A stretch of 64,000 nt of DNA from Rhizobium sp. AC27/96 (GTDB lineage: Bacteria > Pseudomonadota > Alphaproteobacteria > Rhizobiales > Rhizobiaceae): the NCBI RefSeq assembly GCF_001692325.1, contig NZ_LXKN01000018.1:744001-808000 (forward strand), given 5' to 3'. Shown here piece by piece: positions 35,858-46,034 of this stretch. The position numbers were made by a program, and so were the translations under genes. Numbering within the stretch: position 1 is the stretch's first letter; every line of letters starts with the position of its first letter. The notes beneath the pieces were generated by a model that worked only from the letters and a program-made list of their open reading frames with translations, did not search any database and was not told where the DNA came from.

Positions 35858-36124
35858 ATGACAATTGCATTTCCGAATAGAGGCAGAAGCTACGATGCAT
35901 CGGCCAAGCATATTCGATTTCTCGGTCATGACGGCATGTTTGAAATTCGTTTCTTCGTGGAAATCGATATTCTGACGAAGGGGCCTTTCTCCGCTGCAAG
36001 TTCGGAGCGCGATTATCTCACGGCATTTGACAGTTTAAGAACCAGAATTTTCGACGTCGCCGAACGGGTCTACGCCTCGAAGCGGAAGAGCTCGATTATT
36101 TTGAAATTGGCAGACTTCCGCTAG
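35858..36124 (+). CDS. DUF1488-family protein
   Basis: 88 residues. MTIAFPNRGRSYDASAKHIR, FLGHDGMFEIRFFVEIDIL and AFDSLRTRIFDVAERVYA match the DUF1488 pattern (FPN-SYD-RFWGHD, C-terminal Y-R). Function unknown. Sits in a run of short plus-strand genes. Confidence 0.7.
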   Translation: MTIAFPNRGRSYDASAKHIRFLGHDGMFEIRFFVEIDILTKGPFSAASSERDYLTAFDSLRTRIFDVAERVYASKRKSSIILKLADFR

Positions 36125-36257
36125 CCGATAGCCATTCGCCTCCGGTTTCGGGAAACCCTGATGCATGTGTGTTCGCCAGGGCTTCGACATCATCACGATC
36201 CTGAAGCAAGACTGGCAGCACGAGGAAACATCATATCCATTTTAGAGGAAAAGCAGG

Positions 36258-36398
36258 ATGGAATCGCGCTTTGGCAAACGATTGATGGTTACCGCGATGA
36301 TTGTCGGACTGATCCTATCCATCCTCTATGGATTAAGTAGCAATCACAGGCCGTCAGCAGCAGTAGTAGATCGTACTATGAGCGATGCCGCGAAATAA
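36258..36398 (+). CDS. 46-residue small membrane protein
   Basis: ATG preceded by AGAGGAAAAGCAGG. Short basic N-terminus, then hydrophobic LMVTAMIVGLILSILYGL and a polar C-terminus ending MSDAAK. A single-pass peptide of unknown role, in the same small-gene cluster. Confidence 0.5.
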   Translation: MESRFGKRLMVTAMIVGLILSILYGLSSNHRPSAAVVDRTMSDAAK

Positions 36399-36477
36399 CC
36401 GTCTCCCACCGGCGCCCGACCGATAAATGCCGGATGACGGCCCCTTATGGGCCACCACATAACGAAGGGAACTGATA

Positions 36478-36693
36478 GTGAAAAAGAAGACTGCGAACGC
36501 CGAAAGCTATAAGGCCGGAGCCAAGGCTTGTGGGAATGCGGGACAAGGTAGGGCAGAGAACCCATACCCATCCCCCAGTGCGGAAGCGCGTGCCTGGGAC
36601 CACGGTTACCGCGATCGACAGAGCCTCAATGCGAATCGAGATGGAGATCCCTCTCCCACACGCGTAACGCTGCATCTGCCCCGCGTGCATTGA
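36478..36693 (+). CDS. RMF/CrpP-like small protein (tentative)
   Basis: 71 residues from GTG at 36478 (AAGGGA upstream). The core SYKAGAKACGNAGQGRAENP then YP and AWDHGYRD has the spacing of ribosome modulation factor-type proteins (A-G, NPYP, W-GY/W). In that family the fold binds the ribosome in stationary phase. Assignment is a weak pattern match; the C-terminal 20 residues look unrelated. Confidence 0.45.
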   Translation: MKKKTANAESYKAGAKACGNAGQGRAENPYPSPSAEARAWDHGYRDRQSLNANRDGDPSPTRVTLHLPRVH

Positions 36694-37084
36694 TCTCACG
36701 CAAAGCCAATACCCCAACTGCAATTTTCGAGACCATGCGTGTATCCGAAGACCTTGGGCAGACAGCGCATCACCTTTTCAAATAAGACGGTCATCGTCAG
36801 CTACTTGCGGCTTATGGCCGCGCGCGACCTTTGCATCGGACTTCTTGCTTTTTTCTCTTGCGGGCTCCTGGATCGGTGTCGGGCTCTTGTGCTCGACATC
36901 TTTCGGCAAAGGCTGCGGGTCAGTTTTCTTCTCGAAGCGGATCACGGTTTTTCTCTTGAAGGGAAGGTTGAAAAGGCGCTCCGCGCATAGACGGGATCGC
37001 CTTGTGAAAAAGGCTCTCAGAAGGCGACAGCATTAGCGCCATCCTCCATCAGCAGACCGGGGGAACGGTAGCCGGGCGTTGTTT
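36694..37084. other. Gap after RMF-like gene; ambiguous frames on both strands
   Basis: 391 bases. A plus-strand 83-codon frame at 36739 has no good ribosome-binding site. On the minus strand a frame through 36780-36960 reads KRKTVIRFEKKTDPQPLPKD then a Lys/Pro/Glu-rich tail, with possible GTG start near 36946; its composition is plausible for a small disordered protein. Neither is supported enough to call. Confidence 0.3.
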
Positions 37085-39077
<1,993 letters not shown>

Positions 39078-39132
39078 GAGGATTCTTTCTGCAGCCGGTG
39101 CATAGGGCGGCTGAGGCTCACAAATAACATCT

Positions 39133-39159
39133 ATGGTACTCGAATGATAGGAGTGCCAA
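39133..39159. promoter_or_regulatory. CIRCE-like element (HrcA operator) before groS
   Basis: ATGGTACTC (39133-39141), exactly 9 bases, GAGTGCCAA (39151-39159). Against the CIRCE consensus TTAGCACTC-N9-GAGTGCTAA the ACTC/GAGT core and spacing are intact with a few changes. On the minus strand CTTGGCACTC also resembles an RpoH -35. Suggests HrcA heat-shock control of this groESL copy. Confidence 0.65.
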
Positions 39160-39378
39160 GAAATATTAGAGGCAATTTGGAATTATTGTGAACTTTATTT
39201 TTGGATTATTTCTTGAATAATTCCATGAAATCGGGCTGATCGCAGGCTATAAATACAATCTACATCAGAAGAATTATTGAGATTTATTTCTTATTTCCTG
39301 AATGAGATTTCAGCATAACCAATTACGTGCCCGCAGGGAGTGTCGCCGCCGTGGCTCGGAGCGCAACAAGACCGGGCT

Positions 39379-39546
39379 TTACGAACAAAGGCAGTTGTCG
39401 CAGATGCCGCAGCCGTCGTCGTCGATCCATAGGCTCGGGCGCTGGCAGCACAGACAGATAGGAGCGTCCGCCTTGGCCTCGAAGGTTGCAGGCGGAATGA
39501 TCTCGATTTCCTCATCGAACAGCGAATTAGCCACAAGTTCTGCCAT
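39379..39546 (-). CDS. 55-residue Cys-rich small protein, putative zinc ribbon
   Basis: ATG at 39546 with GGAGCG 8 bases upstream. Acidic N-terminus (NSLFDEEIEIIPPATFEAKA), then CLCCQRPSLWIDDDGCGICD followed by NCLCS: Cys pairs (CxxC-type) at both ends of a short loop, suggesting a bound zinc. I cannot name a family. Lies in the gap between groESL and the small coiled-coil gene. Confidence 0.62.
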   Translation of the reverse strand: MAELVANSLFDEEIEIIPPATFEAKADAPICLCCQRPSLWIDDDGCGICDNCLCS

Positions 39547-39701
39547 GCCGGCGCTCCATCAAATCATGGCATGGAGATAGGAGCGCTGCCGAAGTTCGGC
39601 AATATCCTTTGAAAGAACTCCCTCCGACCAATCGAAAGGCAGCCGTGCCGCGCACCACCATGCGCTCGTCGACTAGAGCAAAAGCTGCGGTCGGTAACCC
39701 T

Positions 39702-39896
39702 CTAATCCTTGGAATCGGTGCTGACTTGAGCGTCTCTGGCAAGGCGGGCCTCCCGAAGCCGCGCAGTCTTTGCCCGTCGGGCCTGCTCGGCGACGTCGAT
39801 TTCTTCGGCCGCCTGGTTTCGCGCGAAGAACTGCGATTGGAAATTACCGAACGCGGCCTCCGCCTGCTGCCTGGATTTGCTGTAGGTCTGGCTCAT
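39702..39896 (-). CDS. Small alpha-helical rhizobial protein
   Basis: 64 residues. MSQTYSKSRQQAEAAFGNFQ, SQFFARNQAAEEIDVAEQAR, RAKTARLREARLARDAQ: charged, helical, no Cys, no membrane part. GGAGACAC precedes the ATG (minus strand). I recognise the pattern from short Rhizobiales proteins; function unknown. Follows the cold-shock gene after its terminator. Confidence 0.65.
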   Translation of the reverse strand: MSQTYSKSRQQAEAAFGNFQSQFFARNQAAEEIDVAEQARRAKTARLREARLARDAQVSTDSKD

Positions 39897-39943
39897 GAGT
39901 GTCTCCTCCGAAGGTCTTCAATGTTGCTTGAGCAACGAAAAAA

Positions 39944-39966
39944 GGCCGGGCAATGCCCGGCCTTCC
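39944..39966 (-). terminator. Rho-independent terminator of cold-shock gene
   Basis: Perfect 10-base stem AAGGCCGGGC / GCCCGGCCTT with a 3-base loop, followed on the minus strand by T6. It lies 60 bases after the cspA-type stop. Confidence 0.88.
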
Positions 39967-40026
39967 AGATAAACATGCTTTTCCCAGTGCCAGTACATCC
40001 GTGGTCAAGGGGAATACAGGTTTCGA

Positions 40027-40236
40027 TTATGCGGCCTGCAGGTTGCAGGCCGACAACTTGCCCGACTTGACGTCGCGCTCAAGTTCGTAGCCGATCTTCT
40101 GGCCTTCGACGATTTCGCGCATTCCGGCGCGCTCGACGGCAGAGATATGTACGAAGGCGTCAGCGCCGCCGTCATCAGGCTGAATGAAGCCGAAGCCCTT
40201 GGTGGAATTGAACCATTTTACTGTGCCCGTGGTCAT
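40027..40236 (-). CDS. Cold-shock domain protein (CspA family)
   Basis: 69 residues. RNP1 KGFGFIQPDD and RNP2-like DAFVHISAVE are intact: binds single-stranded nucleic acid and melts mRNA structure. ATG at 40236 follows AAAGGG and is preferred to a start five codons upstream. The leader upstream (40237 to about 40500) is AT-rich and long enough for a cold-shock 5' UTR. Confidence 0.93.
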   Translation of the reverse strand: MTTGTVKWFNSTKGFGFIQPDDGGADAFVHISAVERAGMREIVEGQKIGYELERDVKSGKLSACNLQAA

Positions 40237-40506
40237 GATGAACCCTTTCAAAGCATAGATTGAGATACCGACGAAACGATGTTTCGCGGATGGTGATAGC
40301 GATTATTTTTGAAAGGAAGTTCGTTTAGGGCGCGGTGCCAATCGCGCGGTAACCAAAGCTCGGCAAGCAAAAGATCGATAAACCGTTAATAGCGATATTC
40401 GCGAGATAGTCAACCATTGGTTTTCCGTTGTGGCGATGAGGCCCGCCAGGAGTATCCCGCCGAGCCCGTCATTAACATCCGGCGTAGGGTCGACAGAGAT
40501 GCCATG
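40237..40506. other. Upstream region of cold-shock gene
   Basis: 270 bases, AT-rich near 40290-40420, probably promoter and leader. CGAAACGATGTTTCG (40273-40287) is a small perfect hairpin that could be part of the UTR. No gene seen. Confidence 0.4.
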
Positions 40507-40575
40507 CTACTGAGCATGGCCTGCAAGGGACAGCAAAGTCACAAGAAGCGTAAAAAGGCCTTTTCCAATTCTCAT
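40507..40575 (-). pseudogene. Signal-peptide-like 22-codon frame closed by TAG
   Basis: AGGGGAATTC precedes an ATG that opens MRIGKGLFTLLVTLLSLAGH AQ, a classic signal peptide ending at a TAG. The same frame continues open past the stop (GISVDPTPDVNDGLGGILLA) with a hydrophobic stretch, so this may be the broken start of a small secreted/anchored protein. Weak support. Confidence 0.3.
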
Positions 40576-40588
40576 GAATTCCCCTGAT

Positions 40589-40798
40589 TTACAGGCTTTC
40601 CTCGCCTGGCATCCACGCGGAACCAACGGCTTCCTCGGCCAGCTGATATAGAATTCGGAGCGCCATACGATCCGATGCATCTGCTTCGGGACGATAGATA
40701 TCGGCGATGTCACCGTCGGATGCGGTCAGGATAAAAACATTTCCATTCGCCCCCTTTTCATCAGGAAAGGCCGAGCCGACCCGGCGGTCAATATTCAA
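40589..40798 (-). CDS. Hypothetical small protein
   Basis: About 69 residues from a TTG at 40798 that has GGAGG upstream (an ATG at 40825 is the alternative). Reads NVFILTASDGDIADIYRPEA, DASDRMALRILYQLAEEAVG. Soluble, acidic; family unknown. Thirteen bases before the signal-peptide-like frame on the same strand. Confidence 0.45.
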   Translation of the reverse strand: MNIDRRVGSAFPDEKGANGNVFILTASDGDIADIYRPEADASDRMALRILYQLAEEAVGSAWMPGEESL

Positions 40799-40968
40799 AC
40801 GTCCGCCTCCACACAACCTCCACATACAGCAAACAGAAGCGCAACAATCTGCGGGTCATATCGTATTCGGCAACAAGCATGGGCTGTATCCGGGCAGGTT
40901 CCGGCGGAGCCCATGCGTTCCCTCCTTTTCGATCTCGCCATGATGGCGGGTAACCAGGACATGCATCG

Positions 40969-41412
40969 ATGCGGACCACCCTTAGACAGACACGCCGGAG
41001 GTCCCATCTCCTTGCCTGGCTTCTGCTCGCCTCAATGGCCGGAATTGCGCACGCACAGGAAAGCGCGGAAGTACCGGCGCCCACAGTTGGTCTCATCGAG
41101 CTTGCCGCCCATCCCATTCCCGCCGCAACCGAGCTTCCAGGCCACACCGGTCCCAGCCTCCTCCTAGCGAATCTTGCGAGCACTAAAAGTCCTTCGCAAC
41201 ACGCGAAGGCGGCGCAGGTGAACGCCCATCAACGTTTGGCCCGGCAGATGCGCTCCAGAAGCAACGCACCGCAACAGGCAACGACCTGGCACAAGCCAAC
41301 GCGGCTATGGCATTGGCGCAGGCGACGCTGGAAGAAACAATCCCAGCCTCCAGCACGCCGAGGTACACGCTCCGACCAGAAGCTTCATCGAAGCGAAGTC
41401 ACTTTGGGTTTA
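40969..41412 (+). pseudogene. Decayed RND efflux membrane-fusion protein gene
   Basis: The first frame gives a signal peptide (HLLAWLLLASMAGIAHAQ) and the MFP start PAPTVGLIELAAHPIPAATE LPG. The lipoyl/hairpin part expected next is missing. Then a shifted frame (about 41247) gives ADALQKQRTATGNDLAQANA, AMALAQATLEE, the coiled-coil hairpin, and a third frame (about 41340) gives SLQHAEVHAPTRSFIE, the second lipoyl half. So the gene has an internal deletion and at least two frameshifts. No RND pump gene follows. Confidence 0.5.
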
Positions 41413-41696
41413 GATCGTCGGGCCGACACGGGCTTGTTTCGGGTCGACCAACACGGCCTTGATCGCCTTCATAGCCATAGCACCGCATCCGATAGCCCGG
41501 TGGGTGGCTCTCGCTACTCCTATCGCGATGTACCGGCCGGAATCAAAAGCCTCATTGCCGAAGCAGACGGCGAAGGTTTCTCCGCTGCCATGCAAGGAAG
41601 CGCCCGCCCCCAGCACGATTGTCTGTCGCTGCCTCGCCAAACCATGCGCCCCGCGGACTTATCCGGACGAGCCGCACAACTGTGTAACCCTTGACC
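41413..41696. other. Region between pseudogene and glycosyltransferase
   Basis: 284 bases, high GC. Frames are open on both strands (a minus-strand one with GCGAMAMKAIKAVLVDPKQA) but none is recognised. Perhaps further gene remnant. Confidence 0.3.
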
Positions 41697-42701
41697 ATGA
41701 ACGACACCCTGAGCGAATGCTCACCGATCTCCGACAATCGCCGCATTTGTATCGGCACGATCACGCGCGGGAGGCCAGTGATGCTACGCGCGCTCCTGGC
41801 ATCCTATGCCGAAATGCATAGCCCCCCGAATGCTCATTTGCATTTCATCATTGTCGAGAACAATGACAGCCCCACCTTGCAAGATATCATCGATGAATTT
41901 GGCAAGCGGCTGCCGCAATGCACGATCCAGTATGAAATCGAGCCACGTCTCGGCATCGCATTCGCACGCAATCACGTTCTGGAAGCCGCGCTCAGCGCCA
42001 ACGGCCATCTGCTCACCTTTGCCGACGATGACGAGGTCGTCTCTCAAGACTGGCTTATCGAACTGCTTGCCGAAAGAGATGCCTTTCATCTCGATATTCT
42101 CGGATCTCCCGTCCGCTTTGCCCCCCCTTCACCTGATATATCGATGTGGAGGAAAATGGTCTGGTCGGGAATGAACAAGGTGAATAGAAGCGGCGAGGCA
42201 AAAGCGCTGCGCAATCACAGCATCGGCAAATCTCAATGCATCAGAATTGCGACCGGGAGCTGGATGGCAAATCTGGCGTTTTTCCGCAGCACGGGTTTGC
42301 GCTTCGACAATAGTCTCGGCCTATCTGGTGGCGAAGACTGGCAGCTCTGGTTGCAGGCGAAGAGACTAGGAGCAAAGACTGGATGGGCGCCGCGCGCCAT
42401 TGTCTTTGAGACCGTTCCGATCGAGCGGCTCACCCTGCGTTACCAATATCTGCGCAGCCGGGATCACAGCACCAACATGATCAGCAAGAAATTGAAGGCC
42501 AAGCCGGCCATCGCGGCCGTCCACCTGGCCGGCTCGATCACCGGCAGGATATTGAGGCTATCATTCTATGTTTTGGCCGCGCCATTCACTCGCGGGAACA
42601 CGCTTGTGCGAGCCGCATCATGCCTGGGCAGCATGGCGGGACTTGTTCAGGCATGCCTTGGGCGGACTTCCGCGCACTATGACAGGATCCATGGATCGTA
42701 G
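41697..42701 (+). CDS. Family 2 glycosyltransferase
   Basis: 334 residues from ATG at 41697. GT-A fold: ICIGTITRGRPVMLRALLAS, FIIVENNDSPT, LGIAFARNHVLEAALSANGH and the DXD-like LLTFADDDEVVSQDWL; acceptor region LGLSGGEDWQLWLQAKRLGA. C-terminal hydrophobic LSFYVLAAPF. Transfers a sugar to an unknown surface polysaccharide acceptor. No clear ribosome-binding site. Confidence 0.85.
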   Translation: MNDTLSECSPISDNRRICIGTITRGRPVMLRALLASYAEMHSPPNAHLHFIIVENNDSPTLQDIIDEFGKRLPQCTIQYEIEPRLGIAFARNHVLEAALSANGHLLTFADDDEVVSQDWLIELLAERDAFHLDILGSPVRFAPPSPDISMWRKMVWSGMNKVNRSGEAKALRNHSIGKSQCIRIATGSWMANLAFFRSTGLRFDNSLGLSGGEDWQLWLQAKRLGAKTGWAPRAIVFETVPIERLTLRYQYLRSRDHSTNMISKKLKAKPAIAAVHLAGSITGRILRLSFYVLAAPFTRGNTLVRAASCLGSMAGLVQACLGRTSAHYDRIHGS

Positions 42702-42831
42702 AATTGCGCGGGAAGTGTAGCCGCTGTCTTGCGACCCCCAAAGACGTGAGATGCAGGCGGATAATAAACCGGCTGCATCATTTTTTTTCCGAGTGTTCTA
42801 TCGAGATCCGAGAGGGATCAATCGGTCAGCG

Positions 42832-43083
42832 CTATTTTATCGCGTCGATTTTCGAGACCACGGACTTTGTACCGGACTGGTCGTATTTGATGGTAACCTT
42901 CTCGCCAATTTTCAGGCTATCAACCTTCTGCGCGACAGTAAGCCAATAAACTTTCCCATCGCTAAGAGTGATCGTTCGCTGCTTGGCATCGACGAATTTG
43001 ATCTCGCCGGAAATGGTCGCAGCCGAGACCGCACTGGCCGCAAGAACAGTTGTCGTTGCTGCAATGATGAGTAGCTTTCGCAT
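42832..43083 (-). CDS. DUF1344-family periplasmic protein
   Basis: 83 residues. Signal peptide MRKLLIIAATTTVLAASAVS with AATISG after cleavage, then IKFVDAKQRTITLSDGKVYW L and KIGEKVTIKYDQSG, a small beta-barrel. AAGGAGACAATAAG precedes the ATG at 43083. Function unknown; common in rhizobia. Confidence 0.8.
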   Translation of the reverse strand: MRKLLIIAATTTVLAASAVSAATISGEIKFVDAKQRTITLSDGKVYWLTVAQKVDSLKIGEKVTIKYDQSGTKSVVSKIDAIK

Positions 43084-43554
43084 TCTTATTGTCTCCTTGT
43101 TAACGAGCTTGCTAACAACCGACATGTAGCGTCACTGTAATGAGATAGCATGGACACTCTGTGTAGTGAACGTGGATGCGTACACCCATGATCGCCACCA
43201 ACAGTGATAGTCATTACAGAACTAATCGCTGAGATACCGGCCGGCTATCTAAGTGACTGTTGCGCACTGCCACCATTCAGCGATTGAGAGAGAACCGCGA
43301 CCCCAAGTCTTCCCGCAGCTGGATCAGCCACGACAACGAGGTAGAGGTGGAAAATGCAAGTGGTCGGGACAATTCTCGATCCGCCATGCGCGCGCGAACA
43401 TCGATCGGCAAACAACAGACCTATCTGGATGTAGACGAGACCCTGCTCGTGCCGTTAAATTATCACCTACTCGAGAATATAAGCGACTTTGCTTGCGGCG
43501 GAGAGCAGAAAGACAAATGGATTGCTCAGCCAACAGCCCTGATCGGAAACCGGA
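43084..43554. other. Intergenic region between DUF1344 and AraC genes
   Basis: 471 bases. Overlapping short plus-strand frames from 43253/43260 lack ribosome-binding sites and look non-coding. Likely promoters of both flanking genes; no strong hairpin seen. Confidence 0.4.
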
Positions 43555-44517
43555 ATGCTGAAAAACGTGGGATCAGAGACCGCAAGGCGGATGGGTGGCG
43601 GGAAAACCGCATCGTTCACGGGCGATCTGGCGACCTTCGAGCACATCGTCACTGACGTCAACGAGACATTCCTCTGGCGAATGGACGACTATCCATGGGC
43701 AAGAAACGTCTGGAACTTCCACCCCGAGATCGAGATACATCTCCTGAGGAAGACACGCGGGTTGGCATTCGTCGGCGATCATATAGGCGAATTCGATCCG
43801 GGCTATCTGACGATCGTCGGCCCCAATCTTCCGCACGACTGGGTGACCACGACCGAACCCGGAGAGATTATTCAAGGCAGGGATATCGTTATCCAGTTCG
43901 ACCCCGCTCGGCTCCGGGCCATCACCCAGGCAATGCCGGAGTTCAATCAGCTCGAAGACTTCTTTCGCCGCACCGAACGCGGCCTTGTTTTCACAGGCAA
44001 CACGCGAAAGGAGGGCGGCGAACTGATCGAGCGGATGGGACATCTTAAAGGCCTTGCCCGCCTGTCTCTTTTCGTCAGCCTGCTCGAATTGCTGTCATCC
44101 TCAGACGAGTACGAGATCCTGTCGTCATTGGAGTTTGCTCCCAAGCTCGACGCCGAGAGGCTGGACGTCCTTCAGCGATCTCTCATCTATATTTTCGAGC
44201 ACCTGGCCTCCGACATTCACATCGGCGAATTGGCCGAACTGGCAGGAATGAGCGAAAGTGCATTTTCCCGGTTCTTCAAAAAGAATACCGGCAACAACTT
44301 TACCGATCACGTCAACAAGCTCAGGGTTTGGCAGGCCTGCAAATTGCTGTCTGAAACCGATATGCCGATCACGGATATCTGCTTCGAAGTCGGCTATCTC
44401 AACATCTCCAATTTCAACAGAACATTCCTTCGCCAGCACAAGGTCACGCCATCGGCTTATCGAAAACTGACCAGCCAAAGACGGCCGATTCGTACGATGA
44501 ATGGCCAAGCCACCTGA
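43555..44517 (+). CDS. AraC-family regulator of polyol transport operon
   Basis: 320 residues. N-terminal cupin-like ligand domain (WNFHPEIEIHLLRKTRGLAF). C-terminal HTH pair: LAELAGMSESAFSRFFKKNT and ITDICFEVGYLNISNFNRTF. Same strand as, and 152 bases before, the transporter operon, which it probably activates. An imperfect inverted repeat between them is at 44540-44570. Confidence 0.88.
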   Translation: MLKNVGSETARRMGGGKTASFTGDLATFEHIVTDVNETFLWRMDDYPWARNVWNFHPEIEIHLLRKTRGLAFVGDHIGEFDPGYLTIVGPNLPHDWVTTTEPGEIIQGRDIVIQFDPARLRAITQAMPEFNQLEDFFRRTERGLVFTGNTRKEGGELIERMGHLKGLARLSLFVSLLELLSSSDEYEILSSLEFAPKLDAERLDVLQRSLIYIFEHLASDIHIGELAELAGMSESAFSRFFKKNTGNNFTDHVNKLRVWQACKLLSETDMPITDICFEVGYLNISNFNRTFLRQHKVTPSAYRKLTSQRRPIRTMNGQAT

Positions 44518-44539
44518 CGCATTAAAGTACAGAATCCTT

Positions 44540-44570
44540 GCATGACGCACGCTAGCAGCGCGTGTCATGC
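44540..44570. promoter_or_regulatory. Inverted repeat between AraC gene and ABC operon
   Basis: GCATGA ... CACGC on the left, GCGTG-TCATGC on the right, pairing 11 bases with a 2-base bulge. No T tract. Could be an AraC-type binding site or a weak terminator of the regulator gene. Confidence 0.35.
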
Positions 44571-44669
44571 TCCGTACTATTTATGCCGGCGATCAACATC
44601 GCTTCGGAGGCGCAGATCGGATCGGGACATCCGCTATCTGCACAGTGGACCTTTAGGGGAGGAATTTCG

Positions 44670-45947
44670 ATGAGAACCATGAAATCGCTCGTTTCGAGCA
44701 TCGCGATCGCATGCGCATTTTTCGGCGCTGCACCATCATTCGCAAACGCTGCCCAGTGCTCGGGCACGATTCGCGTCCTGGCTCAGCCGCGCGACGGCCT
44801 GACCTTGCTGGAGCAATACAAGGATGAATTCAGCAAGCTGAGCGGTGGCGCCAGCTTCCAGATCGACTATCTTAACGAGAACGATCGCCGCGCCAAAACC
44901 AAGGCCGACGCTTCGACGATCGGCAAGTACAATGTGTACTATGTTGACGAAGCCAATGTTGCACTCTTTGCATCGTCCGGCTGGGTCGTGCCGCTGCTGG
45001 ATTATTATCCCAAGGACTATGACTACGCCGATTTCGATCCCGGCCGACAGAAGATTGCGACCTATGACGGCAAGGTCTGGTTCGCGCCGGTAACAGGCGG
45101 CGGCGACCTGATGATCTACCGCAAGGATTTGCTCGATGCGGCAGGCATTCAGCCGCCGAAGACGCTCGACGAATATATTGCCGCGGTCAAGAAGCTCAAT
45201 CAGCCGGACAAGGGTATCTATGGAACGGCATTGCGCGGTCAGCGCGGCTCGGGTGCAAACGTCTGGCGCTGGATGCCGTTCTTCAAGGGCTTCGGCGGCC
45301 AGTGGTTTGACGGCAAGACGCCGGCTTTCGATAGCGATGCTGCTGTGAAGGCGACGCAGACCTATCTGGAGCTCTTCAAATATTCGGCGCCGGGAAGCCA
45401 GACGGGCAGCTGGGATGAGGCCGTCGGCGCTTTTACGTCCGGACAGGTTGCGATCCTGATCGAGTCGACGCCGCTGGTCGGCATGGCGCTCGACAAGAAA
45501 TCCTCGCAGGTCGCCGACAAGATCGGCTACCTGCCGCCACCCGCACCGTTGACCGGCGGTGGCTATGGCCATGGCCTTGCCATCGGCACGAAGGCCAACA
45601 AGGACGAAGCTTCGAAGCAGTGCGCGGGCCTCTTCATTGCCTGGGCGACATCCAAGGAGAATGAGGAGCGTCGTCTTGATGCGGGTCAGTTCAGTGAACT
45701 CAATCGCACGAGCATCATGACGAGCAAGAAATTCGCCGACACTTACGGGCCGGCGCTTGGACAAGCCCTTGCAGACACCGGTAAGGTGACCGCCGTCAAC
45801 TTCTGGCAGAGCCCACAATGGCCGGATCTCGGCGACCGCTGGGGCATCATCCTGGAAGAGCTTATCACGGGCACGCGCACCGATATCAAGGGCGGTCTCG
45901 ACGAACTCAACGACTTCGCCAAGGACCTGGTGGCCCGCAACCAATAG
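44670..45947 (+). CDS. Polyol/sugar ABC transporter substrate-binding protein
   Basis: 425 residues. Signal peptide (MKSLVSSIAIACAFFGAAPS, cleavage near FANA-AQC). Extracellular solute-binding family 1: FSKLSGGASFQIDYLNENDR, YVDEANVALFASSGWVVPLL, FAPVTGGGDLMIYRKDLLDA, and GGGYGHGLAIGTKANKDEAS. ATG at 44670 has AGGGGAGG upstream. First gene of a five-gene operon. Confidence 0.9.
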   Translation: MRTMKSLVSSIAIACAFFGAAPSFANAAQCSGTIRVLAQPRDGLTLLEQYKDEFSKLSGGASFQIDYLNENDRRAKTKADASTIGKYNVYYVDEANVALFASSGWVVPLLDYYPKDYDYADFDPGRQKIATYDGKVWFAPVTGGGDLMIYRKDLLDAAGIQPPKTLDEYIAAVKKLNQPDKGIYGTALRGQRGSGANVWRWMPFFKGFGGQWFDGKTPAFDSDAAVKATQTYLELFKYSAPGSQTGSWDEAVGAFTSGQVAILIESTPLVGMALDKKSSQVADKIGYLPPPAPLTGGGYGHGLAIGTKANKDEASKQCAGLFIAWATSKENEERRLDAGQFSELNRTSIMTSKKFADTYGPALGQALADTGKVTAVNFWQSPQWPDLGDRWGIILEELITGTRTDIKGGLDELNDFAKDLVARNQ

Positions 45948-46034
45948 CACTGCGATCTCCCTCTCCCGTCCCGATGGGTGTTTCACCCATCGGGCTTTCC
46001 GTCCATCGGTGCGAAGGCCGCCGGAAGGTAAGTC

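Noticed and set aside
36739..36990. 83-codon plus-strand gene
   Set aside because: No ribosome-binding site and the minus strand has an equally plausible frame; left uncalled.
40969..41694. Intact 241-residue secreted protein
   Set aside because: After about residue 58 the frame turns into Arg/His-rich noise while efflux-adaptor segments appear in the other two frames; a decayed gene explains it better.
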